Of a stretch of 64,000 nt of DNA, positions 48,635 to 55,714 are shown one piece after another (position 1 is the stretch's first letter; every line of letters starts with the position of its first letter). The notes beneath the pieces were generated by a model that was given only the letters and a program-made list of their open reading frames with translations, ran no database searches and was not told the origin of the DNA. This DNA comes from Corynebacterium breve (GTDB lineage Bacteria > Actinomycetota > Actinomycetes > Mycobacteriales > Mycobacteriaceae): the NCBI RefSeq assembly GCF_030252165.1, contig NZ_CP126969.1:372001-436000 (forward strand), read 5' to 3'. Made by a program: the position numbers and the translations under genes.

Positions 48635-49693
48635 GTGCACAAGGCAATTGTCGTCTTCGAAGTTGAAGGCGGATCTGACAAGTACATCGACGGCCACCGT
48701 AAAGACACCATGCCAATCGTTAACTCGATCAAGGACGCTGGCTGGCACTCCGAGGTTGTTTACTTCCGTCCTGAGTGGGCAGAGGATTTATTCAAATACG
48801 TCTCCGAGAACTTTGATGGCTACATCTCCCGCGTTAACCCTGGCAACATCCCTGGTGGCGAGAAGGGCTACTTCGACCTACTGACCAAGCTGTCCGAGGC
48901 TGGCCTTGTCGGCATGTCCACCCCAGAAGAGATGCTTGCATACGGTGCAAAGGATGCACTGGTCAAGCTCAACGACACCGACCTGGTGCCAACCGACACC
49001 GCGGCATACTACGACGTTGAGACTTTCCACAACACCTTCCCAACCTCCCTTTCCTACGGCGAGCGCGTTCTGAAGCAGAACCGTGGCTCCACCGGTTCCG
49101 GTATCTGGCGCGTTCAGCTTGAAGACAAGGAGCTTGAGGCTTCTGTTGAGCCAGGCACCGCACTGCCACTGGACACCAAGATCCGCTGCACTGAGGCTGT
49201 TGACAACCACACCGAAATCCGCGAGCTCGGCGAGTTCATGGACTTCTGCGACCAGTACATCATCGGCGACAACGGCATGCTCGTTGACATGCGCTTCTGC
49301 CCACGCATCGTTGAGGGCGAGATCCGCATTCTTCTGGTTGGCCCACACCCAGTCTTCGTGGTTCACAAGAAGCCAGCAGAGGGTGGCGACAACTTCTCCG
49401 CAACCCTGTTCTCCGGCGCGAAGTACACCTACGACAAGCCAGAGGCATGGCAGGAGCTCATCGACATGTTCGCTGACGCTCGTCCAGTCATCGCTGAGAA
49501 GCTCGGTGGCGACAACATCCCACTGATCTGGACCGCAGACTTCATGCTCGCAGACGGCGAAAACGGCGAGGACACCTACGTTCTCGGCGAGATCAACTGC
49601 TCTTGCGTTGGCTTCACCTCCGAGCTCGACATGGGTATCCAGGAGCTCGTTGCTAAGGAAGCAATCGGCCGCATCGAGACCAAGAACGCGTAA
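48635..49693 (+). CDS. Cj0069-family ATP-grasp-like protein
   Basis: GTG 48635, with GGAAAGGG 7 nt upstream, gives 352 residues; ATG 48629 is possible, but the ribosome site would touch it. The sequence VLKQNRGSTGSGIWRVQL (near 150) is an ATP-grasp glycine loop, and DMRFCPRIVEGEIRILLVG and LGEINCSC near the end fit the acidic metal-binding strands. Such enzymes ligate an acid to an amine, but the substrate is unknown. It has its own terminator hairpin. Confidence 0.75.
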   Translation: MHKAIVVFEVEGGSDKYIDGHRKDTMPIVNSIKDAGWHSEVVYFRPEWAEDLFKYVSENFDGYISRVNPGNIPGGEKGYFDLLTKLSEAGLVGMSTPEEMLAYGAKDALVKLNDTDLVPTDTAAYYDVETFHNTFPTSLSYGERVLKQNRGSTGSGIWRVQLEDKELEASVEPGTALPLDTKIRCTEAVDNHTEIRELGEFMDFCDQYIIGDNGMLVDMRFCPRIVEGEIRILLVGPHPVFVVHKKPAEGGDNFSATLFSGAKYTYDKPEAWQELIDMFADARPVIAEKLGGDNIPLIWTADFMLADGENGEDTYVLGEINCSCVGFTSELDMGIQELVAKEAIGRIETKNA

Positions 49694-49710
49694 GTCTCCT
49701 TCGACTTCAA

Positions 49711-49748
49711 GGGTTCGTCGATAAGCACTCGTGCTTGTCGACGAACCC
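49711..49748 (+). terminator. Long hairpin terminator made of an inverted pair of the 12-nt word
   Basis: GGGTTCGTCGA and TCGACGAACCC form the stem, continued inwards by AAGCAC/GTGCTT with one T-G mismatch and a TC loop. It follows the ATP-grasp gene by 17 nt and is followed by TT. The stem is built from TCGTCGATAAGC (49715-49726) and the reverse complement of its variant TCGTCGACAAGC (49733-49744). Confidence 0.7.
49715..49744. repeat. Inverted pair of the recurring word TCGTCGNYAAGC
   Basis: The same word, in either orientation, was found at 5151, 10321, 12942, 14269, 19351, 25023, 31966, 34698, 34893, 37131, 39419, 45584, 47907, 49715, 49733, 50640, 51136, 52296 and 59381 (start positions, 12 nt each). 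The two here face each other and form a terminator stem. See the separate observation. Confidence 0.7.
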
Positions 49749-49835
49749 TTTCGTCGTTAATGGACTGCGCAACCAACCGGGCTGGGTTATGCTTCCACTG
49801 TTTTCACGTAAGCGTCGGAAGTAGTAAGGAAATTC

Positions 49836-50324
49836 ATGAGCTCCCCGTTTGATCCAAACAACCAGAACAACGAACAGCCACAGTCCGGATACGCGGGCTA
49901 CTCCGGCTATGGACAGCAGCAGAACTACTCTGGGTACCAGGATCCGAACCAGGGATTCCAGCAGCCATTCCCGGCAGCCCCTGAGGCGAACAAGGCAGAA
50001 GCGAACACGGCCAACGGCTTCATGAGCGCCTTGTTCGACTTCTCCTTCACCCAGTTTGTCACCATCAAGTTTGCAAAGATCATCTACATCATTTTGATGG
50101 TGATCTTCGCTCTCACCTGGCTGGCTTGGATCCTGTCCTCCTTCGCAGCCTTCTCCGAAAGCGCGGGCTTGGGAATCGGCATGCTGCTGCTGACCATCAT
50201 TGGTGGCGGCATCTTTTTCATCGTCAGCCTGGTTTACTCCCGCGTCATGCTGGAGTTTGTGATCTCCATGATCCGCACCGCGCAAAACACCGGCGAACTG
50301 GTGGAAGAATCCAGGAAGGCCTAA
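49836..50324 (+). CDS. DUF4282 membrane protein
   Basis: The 162-residue protein has a disordered Gln/Asn/Tyr-rich N-terminus (NNQNNEQPQSGYAGYSGYGQ and on to about residue 50) then two transmembrane helices (about 86-110 and 118-142). DUF4282 function is unknown. It is transcribed towards the DUF3151 gene and overlaps its end by 4 nt. Confidence 0.78.
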   Translation: MSSPFDPNNQNNEQPQSGYAGYSGYGQQQNYSGYQDPNQGFQQPFPAAPEANKAEANTANGFMSALFDFSFTQFVTIKFAKIIYIILMVIFALTWLAWILSSFAAFSESAGLGIGMLLLTIIGGGIFFIVSLVYSRVMLEFVISMIRTAQNTGELVEESRKA

Positions 50325-50722
50325 GCGCCTAGCAACGCAGCGACCGCTTCCGGATCGGCATCAGAGAGCATGCCCCGGCAGCGGTCGTACTCGTCTTGGT
50401 CGCCGATCGCCTGGGACGCAAGCGCAAGCAGTGCGATGGATTGGAGGACGCCTTGGTTCGGCTCGTGCCCGTAGGGGATCGGACCCCAGCCCTTCCAACC
50501 GTTGGCGCGAAGGCGATCGAGGGAACGGTGGTAGCCGGTGCGTGCGTACGCATAGGCGATGAGTTTATCGCCACCATCTAGCTCGTTCTTTGCGCGAGCC
50601 GCCCAGACAGACGGGGAATCTGGGTGGGCGAGGGCGGTGTCGTCGCTAAGCAAGTCCTTGCCCTGCGCCGGGTCGGCGGGGAGCTGAACTGGGGGAGGGG
50701 CAAGCATATCTTTCATTTCCAT
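50321..50722 (-). CDS. DUF3151 protein
   Basis: The 133-residue helical protein beginning MEMKDMLAPPPVQLPADPAQ shows the DUF3151 features ARTGYHRSLDRLRANGWKGW and GPIPYGHEPNQGVLQSIALL. The family is confined to actinobacteria and has no assigned role. It is the last gene of the minus-strand accD-accE-maf-membrane protein series, 9 nt after the previous stop. Confidence 0.78.
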   Translation of the reverse strand: MEMKDMLAPPPVQLPADPAQGKDLLSDDTALAHPDSPSVWAARAKNELDGGDKLIAYAYARTGYHRSLDRLRANGWKGWGPIPYGHEPNQGVLQSIALLALASQAIGDQDEYDRCRGMLSDADPEAVAALLGA

Positions 50723-50731
50723 GTGCCCAGG

Positions 50732-51823
50732 CTACCCGGTAATGCGCAGGAGCTGTCGTTGCAGCATTTCCAGCGGACCGCGTTTGAAAAAGACCAGCCA
50801 CGCCGGGGCAAAAAACAGCGGAACCAAAAGGTTTGGCCACGCGTACTCTGGCCACGAGATATGCGCTCCCATGAAGTTGATCATTCCGACTGCCATGATG
50901 TGCGCGGTGTAGATCGTCAGCGGCATGCGCCCCACGGCGCGCAGCGGGTAGGTAACTGTGTTCAGCGGGCCAAACGTGCAGACGAGAACCCCGATGCCGA
51001 TCACGCACAGCGAGACGCCGATGGAGCCGATGAGTTCGGTGATCGAGCCCGAGTGGGGGACGTAGACCCAGAGGAAGCGGGAGTCGGCAAGGTTGGTGAC
51101 TCCGTAGGCGGTGAAGGGATCGTCAAGAGCAGCAAGCTTGTCGACGAATCCTCGGTCACTGAGCGCCCACACATTGACCCAAAACGCTGCTGCGGCGAGG
51201 ATTCCGCCAACTCCGATGAGGCCGTCCCAGGCGTATTTTGTGCGGATGAGAGCACGCCCAGCGGCCATGCCCGCGATGAACACCGGCGCGAGTGTGAGGA
51301 CGGGGAAGTTGCCCGTGACGAAGAGAAGTTCGAGCGCGCGGCCAATTTCACCGTCGACCAGCATGGACCAAGTGGGAATTTCACCGAACTCGGCGGCGGG
51401 TTCCAAGTCTTGGCGAAGGACAAAGGAGAGCCAGGGTGCTACGAAAGTCGTGGCGGCGGCGACAACTGCAAGCAGCCATCCGGGCGCGCGGAAGAGCAAC
51501 GGTGCCACAACGAGGTAGAGGGCGCCGTAGGTGGACAGAATCACGATGGGGCCGGTGTTCTCGGTGGTGATCGACAGTCCGAGGGCCATGATGAAAATGC
51601 CCCGGATGCCGAACTGGGCCAGTGACTGTTTGACGTTGCGGGTGCGTGACATCAGGATCACCGAAACACCCGCGAGAACGGTGAACAAAATGGTGGAACG
51701 GCCCTCGAATGCCTGCAGGAATTTATTGTCTGGATCCTGCTTGGCAAATGTGTGCATGATGAACATGCCCAGTATGGCGATGGCTCGGGCAAGGTCGATG
51801 CCGTCGAGCCGCTCTTGCTTCAA
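50732..51823 (-). CDS. YeiB/DUF418-like membrane protein (HGSNAT-type acyltransferase fold)
   Basis: The 363-residue protein has ten or so transmembrane helices. The opening RLDGIDLARAIAILGMFIMH is the signature of the DUF418/DUF1624 (heparan acetyltransferase-like) group. It starts at TTG 51823, and the ribosome site GGAGG pairs with CCTCC in a hairpin whose loop is the maf stop codon, so translation should depend on maf. A paralogue forms the N-terminal half of the 60972-62751 gene. Substrate is unknown. Confidence 0.75.
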   Translation of the reverse strand: MKQERLDGIDLARAIAILGMFIMHTFAKQDPDNKFLQAFEGRSTILFTVLAGVSVILMSRTRNVKQSLAQFGIRGIFIMALGLSITTENTGPIVILSTYGALYLVVAPLLFRAPGWLLAVVAAATTFVAPWLSFVLRQDLEPAAEFGEIPTWSMLVDGEIGRALELLFVTGNFPVLTLAPVFIAGMAAGRALIRTKYAWDGLIGVGGILAAAAFWVNVWALSDRGFVDKLAALDDPFTAYGVTNLADSRFLWVYVPHSGSITELIGSIGVSLCVIGIGVLVCTFGPLNTVTYPLRAVGRMPLTIYTAHIMAVGMINFMGAHISWPEYAWPNLLVPLFFAPAWLVFFKRGPLEMLQRQLLRITG

Positions 51824-51824
51824 G

Positions 51825-51837
51825 GGAGGCTACCTCC
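51825..51837 (-). promoter_or_regulatory. Hairpin covering the ribosome site at the maf/membrane-protein junction
   Basis: On the transcript GGAGG-TAG-CCTCC forms a 5-bp stem. The first arm is the ribosome site for TTG 51823 and the loop is the maf stop codon. A ribosome finishing maf would open it, a classic translational coupling arrangement. Confidence 0.5.
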
Positions 51838-52420
51838 AGAAATCGCTGGCAGAAAGTCCAAACGAGTAGAGAGCCCGGCGCAACAGCGGCAGTGACAGGC
51901 CGATCACGCTGGTTTGGTCGCCTTCGATCCTATCGATGAACCAGCCTCCGAGCGCCTCAAGAGTAAAAGCCCCCGCGCACTGGAGTGGTTCGCCTGATTG
52001 GGCATAGGCCACGATGTCTTTGTCGGAGACGTCACCGAAATGGATCGTGGTGGAGATCGTCTCTTCCACCCATTTTCCTTGGAAGCAGACTGCGTGACCG
52101 GTGAGCAGCTCGGCGGTTTTGCCGCGCTGCGTCTTCCACCGCTCGATGGTTGAGTCTACGGTCAGTGGCTTGCCTTGGAGCTTGCCGTCTAGCAGCAACA
52201 TAGAGTCGCAGCCAACGACCACGTCGTCTGGGAACTGCTCAGCGACAACGGTCGCCTTGGCCCTAGCTAGGGCGCAGACGGTGGTGGCGGGGGATTCGTC
52301 GCTAAGCGTCTCCAGCAGCGCATCTTCGTCGATATGCGCGGGGTGCTGAATAGGGGTCACGCCGCCTGATTCCAAGATCATGCGGCGTGACGGAGACTGC
52401 GACGCTAAAACAAAGCGCAT
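51830..52420 (-). CDS. maf: Maf-family nucleoside triphosphate pyrophosphatase
   Basis: The 196-residue protein begins MRFVLASQSPSRRMILESGG, the Maf phosphate-binding S/T-x-R-R motif, followed by VVGCDSML near 68 and a C-terminal RIEGDQTSVIGLSL. It hydrolyses modified or excess nucleoside triphosphates. Its ATG shares one base with the accE stop codon (TAATG), so the genes are coupled. A location next to accE matches C. glutamicum from memory. Confidence 0.92.
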   Translation of the reverse strand: MRFVLASQSPSRRMILESGGVTPIQHPAHIDEDALLETLSDESPATTVCALARAKATVVAEQFPDDVVVGCDSMLLLDGKLQGKPLTVDSTIERWKTQRGKTAELLTGHAVCFQGKWVEETISTTIHFGDVSDKDIVAYAQSGEPLQCAGAFTLEALGGWFIDRIEGDQTSVIGLSLPLLRRALYSFGLSASDFWR

Positions 52421-52626
52421 TAGTAGTAGGTCACCGAGGAGAACGCAGCTGGGTTGAAAACAGTGGGTGTGCTCAGGCGGGACTCAGGGCGGCCCCACAT
52501 GTTGCGTTCGACGTGTGCGGGGCGCTTATTGGCCTCGGCGGTGAGCGACGACAGAACAGCGGTCAGCGCTGCGAGCTCGTCGTCGGAAGGGTTGCCTTTG
52601 AGCACCTTGAAAATCGGAGCGGTCAT
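52420..52626 (-). CDS. accE: Acyl-CoA carboxylase epsilon subunit AccE
   Basis: The 68-residue protein begins MTAPIFKVLKGNPSDDELAA, the recognisable AccE start (FKVLKGNPxxEELAAL), and ends with a W/RPESRL tail. AccE holds AccBC and AccD together in actinobacterial acyl-CoA carboxylases. It lies between the accD paralogue and maf, coupled to both. Confidence 0.88.
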   Translation of the reverse strand: MTAPIFKVLKGNPSDDELAALTAVLSSLTAEANKRPAHVERNMWGRPESRLSTPTVFNPAAFSSVTYY

Positions 52627-52648
52627 CAGATTTTTCTCCTTCGAGTTC

Positions 52649-54076
52649 TTACAGCGGGATATTACCGTGCTTCTTCGGACGTGGGTGCAGTACTTTACGT
52701 TCTAGCAGGCGAAGGCCCTCGGTGATGCTTGCGCGAGTGTTCGCCGGCTCGATCACAGCGTCGATGAGGCCACGCTCGGCAGCGATGTACGGGTTGATGT
52801 TTGCCTCGCCATACTCAGCGGCATCGGTTTCGAGCTTCGCAGCCGCGGTGTTGGCATCGGTGAGCGCGATTTGGGCGGTTGGCCACGCAAAAGCGAGGTC
52901 CGCACCGAGATCCTTGGAGCCCATCACGACGTACGCAGCACCAAGCGCCTTGCGGGTCACCACAGTGATGGTGCCTACCTGGGCTTCCGCGAAAGCGTAC
53001 GCAAGCTTTGCGGCACTGGCCGGTGCGTCATCTGCAAAGCCAGGGGAGTCAACGAACTGCACGATTGGCAGGTTGAACGCATCAGCCATGCGGATAAAGC
53101 GCGCCGCCTTCTCAGCTGCGGCGGCGGTGAGCTGGCCGTTCATTGCGGTCGGCTGGTTGGCCACGACGGCCACCGAGCGACCCGAGATGTGGGCAAAGCC
53201 GGTCACGATATTTTTCGCCTGGTCGGCCTTGAGCTCGACCAGGTCGCCGTCGGTGACCTTGGCCAGGATGTCGTGAACGTTGTAGGCGGTCGAGTCGTCG
53301 TCAGGCATGAACTCGTCCAGGCCTGTTGCGTCGATGGTGTCGGGGACCTCGGCAAGTGGCGACTCCGCGAGGTTGTTCATCGGCAGGAAACCGATGAGCT
53401 TGCGGGTTGCTTCCACAGCTTCGGTGTCGCTTGGCGCGGTGATGTGAGCGAGATTGTCGGTGCTCTCGCCGCTAATGCTTACCGACGCCCCCTCGACCGC
53501 AATCGTGATGTCGGAGAGAGGGACGGTCAGCGCCGCGATGTCGGTCACTGCGCCAGTGACGATGGCTAGTTGTGGGATCAGGCCGGATGCCTCGGTCGCG
53601 GCGCGGAGGATCTTCGCATACATCGCCGCGGTGACGATGCCTTCCTGGATACGCGGGCCAGCCGAGTCGTAGATGCCGATGAGGGGAACGCCGGTCTTCG
53701 TTGCGAGGTCGTAGATCTTCAGGATTTTCTCTGCGTAGACCTCGCCGAGGGTACCGTCGAAGATCGTCGGGTCCTGGGAGAAAACACACACGCGACGACC
53801 ATTGACCAGGCCGTAACCGGTGACGACACCGTCGGTGGCAGGCTTGGTGCGGTCCATGCCGAAAGTCTCGATGCGGTGGCGGGCCAGCGCATCGGTTTCG
53901 GTGAAGGTCTCCGGGTCGAGGAGCTGCAGTACGCGCTCGCGGGCGGTGGACTTACCTTCGGCGTGGGTTGCTTCCACGACTTCGCTGCCCAAGGGAGCCT
54001 GGGCCTCCGCTAGACGCTGGCGAAGATCCGCAAGCTTACCGGCGGTGGTAGTCAGGTCAGGTTTTGAAGCGCTCAT
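52649..54076 (-). CDS. Acyl-CoA carboxylase beta-subunit paralogue (AccD2-like), active site eroded
   Basis: The 475-residue protein is clearly AccD (TAGKLADLRQRLAEA at 11-25, ATDGVVTGYGLVNGRRVCVF), but about 60 residues shorter than AccD1/AccD2. The oxyanion loop normally reading GACAGGNAYSPALTD is GAVTDIAALTVPLSD; the VTGEEI...LGG segment is gone; the second-domain GAGQEYGGILRRGAKL is shortened to DDAPASAAKL, RKAYGGAY is RKALGAAY and MGAAGAVGFIYRKEL is lost. It may be a structural partner rather than an enzyme. It is read with accE; no accD1 follows. Confidence 0.75.
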   Translation of the reverse strand: MSASKPDLTTTAGKLADLRQRLAEAQAPLGSEVVEATHAEGKSTARERVLQLLDPETFTETDALARHRIETFGMDRTKPATDGVVTGYGLVNGRRVCVFSQDPTIFDGTLGEVYAEKILKIYDLATKTGVPLIGIYDSAGPRIQEGIVTAAMYAKILRAATEASGLIPQLAIVTGAVTDIAALTVPLSDITIAVEGASVSISGESTDNLAHITAPSDTEAVEATRKLIGFLPMNNLAESPLAEVPDTIDATGLDEFMPDDDSTAYNVHDILAKVTDGDLVELKADQAKNIVTGFAHISGRSVAVVANQPTAMNGQLTAAAAEKAARFIRMADAFNLPIVQFVDSPGFADDAPASAAKLAYAFAEAQVGTITVVTRKALGAAYVVMGSKDLGADLAFAWPTAQIALTDANTAAAKLETDAAEYGEANINPYIAAERGLIDAVIEPANTRASITEGLRLLERKVLHPRPKKHGNIPL

Positions 54077-54234
54077 AATCTCACAGTCTAGGACGAAATA
54101 CTCCGGGCTTGGTATTTAGGGCACCAAGTAGCTGAGAATTATATCGGTAAAAGTCGAGAGAACGTTTCAGGATCACTAGTGCTGGCCGGGTATGGTTTAT
54201 GTATTAATCCCGCCCGACCTTGGAAAGGTACAGA

Positions 54235-55569
54235 ATGATCGAGAAACAACACCGCGATACCTTGTTGCCAGCATACTTTGGAGAGTTCGGCGGGCAGTAT
54301 GTTCCGGAGCCGCTGTTCCCAGTGCTCGATGAGCTAGAAAAGGCATTCGTTGAGGCCCGCGAGGACAAGGAATTCTTGGACGAGCTCGCGCGATTGCAGG
54401 CGAAATTCCTGGGTCGCCCCACCCCGGTATACGAATGCGCGAACCTGCCTCGCGTGGGTACTTCGCGCATCTTCCTCAAACGTGAAGACCTTGCTCATGG
54501 CGGCGCGCACAAGGGCAACCAGGTCCTGGCGCAGGCACTGCTGGCCAAGCGTTTGGGCAAGAATCGTCTGATCGCGGAAACCGGCGCGGGCCAGCATGGA
54601 ACGGCGACCGCGATGGTAGCAGCGTTGATGGATATGGAGTGCACCATTTATATGGGCGCCCAAGACGTTGCGCGCCAGCAGCCGAACGTGCGTCGCATGC
54701 GGCTGATGGGCGCGAAGGTAGTCCCCGTGACCAACGAGGCAGGCGGCTCCATGTCCAACGCCATCGACGTTGCGCTGGAGGACTGGGTTGGAAACATCGA
54801 GACCACGCATTATGTGCTGGGCTCGGCGTGTGGGCCGCACCCCTTCCCAACATTGGTCAAGGAGTTCCAGGCGGTGGTCTCGCGCGAGTCGCGCCAGCAG
54901 ATGCTGGAAGACACAGGTCGTCTCCCTGACGCGGTAATCGCAGCCGTGGGTGGTGGTTCCAATGCTATCGGTGCATTTGCGGAGTACCTCAAGGACGAAC
55001 CCGGCAACGCGGACGTGCAACTGATTGGCGTCGAGCCCGCCGGCGAGGGGTTGGATACCGACAAGCATGGCGCAGCATTGAACCATGGCAAGATCGGGCT
55101 GCTGCACGGCTCGCGTTCCTACGTAGTCACTGGACAAGATGGCGAGCAGTTGCCAGAGTCCTTCTCAGTGTCGGCTGGCTTGGATTACCCAGGTGTAGGC
55201 CCGGAGCATTCCTACCTGCGTGAGATTGGCCGCGCGGAGTACGTTGCTGTGACCGATGAGGATGCGCTGCAGGCGTTCCGGTTGTTGTCGCGCTACGAGG
55301 GCATCATCCCGGCGCTGGAGTCCTCCCACGCGTTGGCCTACGCACTGAAGCTCGCCGAGGTTGCCGATGGTGAGGAGCTCAACCTGCTGGTTAATCTCTC
55401 TGGCCGTGGCGACAAGGACTTGGACTACGTGTACAACATCCTGGGCGACTCGCTTTTCGACGACCCCGAGCAGGCGCCAGTCGGCGACATCCGTGTCAGC
55501 GAGGTGCTGAAATCGATGACGACTTCATCGAATGAGCGTGAGGCTGGGCACACTGTCGCGCATAAGTAG
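54235..55569 (+). CDS. trpB: Solitary tryptophan synthase beta subunit TrpB
   Basis: ATG 54235, with GGAAAGG upstream, gives 444 residues; the PLP lysine is Lys93 in GGAHKGNQVL and the phosphate loop GGGSNAIG lies near 240. The GGAHK form resembles enterobacterial TrpB, as in corynebacterial trp operons believed to have been acquired from that group. No trpA or other trp gene is nearby, so this copy may convert indole and serine to tryptophan alone or serve with TrpA made elsewhere. It occupies the place where C. glutamicum has accD1. Confidence 0.9.
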   Translation: MIEKQHRDTLLPAYFGEFGGQYVPEPLFPVLDELEKAFVEAREDKEFLDELARLQAKFLGRPTPVYECANLPRVGTSRIFLKREDLAHGGAHKGNQVLAQALLAKRLGKNRLIAETGAGQHGTATAMVAALMDMECTIYMGAQDVARQQPNVRRMRLMGAKVVPVTNEAGGSMSNAIDVALEDWVGNIETTHYVLGSACGPHPFPTLVKEFQAVVSRESRQQMLEDTGRLPDAVIAAVGGGSNAIGAFAEYLKDEPGNADVQLIGVEPAGEGLDTDKHGAALNHGKIGLLHGSRSYVVTGQDGEQLPESFSVSAGLDYPGVGPEHSYLREIGRAEYVAVTDEDALQAFRLLSRYEGIIPALESSHALAYALKLAEVADGEELNLLVNLSGRGDKDLDYVYNILGDSLFDDPEQAPVGDIRVSEVLKSMTTSSNEREAGHTVAHK

Positions 55570-55714
55570 GGGTGGAATGTAAAAGGTGCCACCTTAACAC
55601 TTATTTGAACAAATTAAGGTAGGCTTCGTCCTACTAACGAGTGGTTCGTCTGCCGGTTCGAATGTTGTGCTTCAAAGTTTCAATTCGTGGATAGTTCCGA
55701 CAAGAGACTTCCAA

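Noticed and set aside
50624..51625. 333-codon frame full of Asp, His and Arg
   Set aside because: Antisense to DUF3151 and the YeiB-like gene; composition is that of a shadow frame.
55612..55632. DtxR-box-like sequence TTAAGGTAGGCTTCGTC
   Set aside because: Only about half the consensus matches and it lies between two convergent gene ends, with no gene to control.
55650..55675. GGTTCGAATG resembling a tRNA T-arm (possible attachment site)
   Set aside because: The bases flanking it cannot form the 5-bp T-stem and no acceptor or anticodon arm is present.
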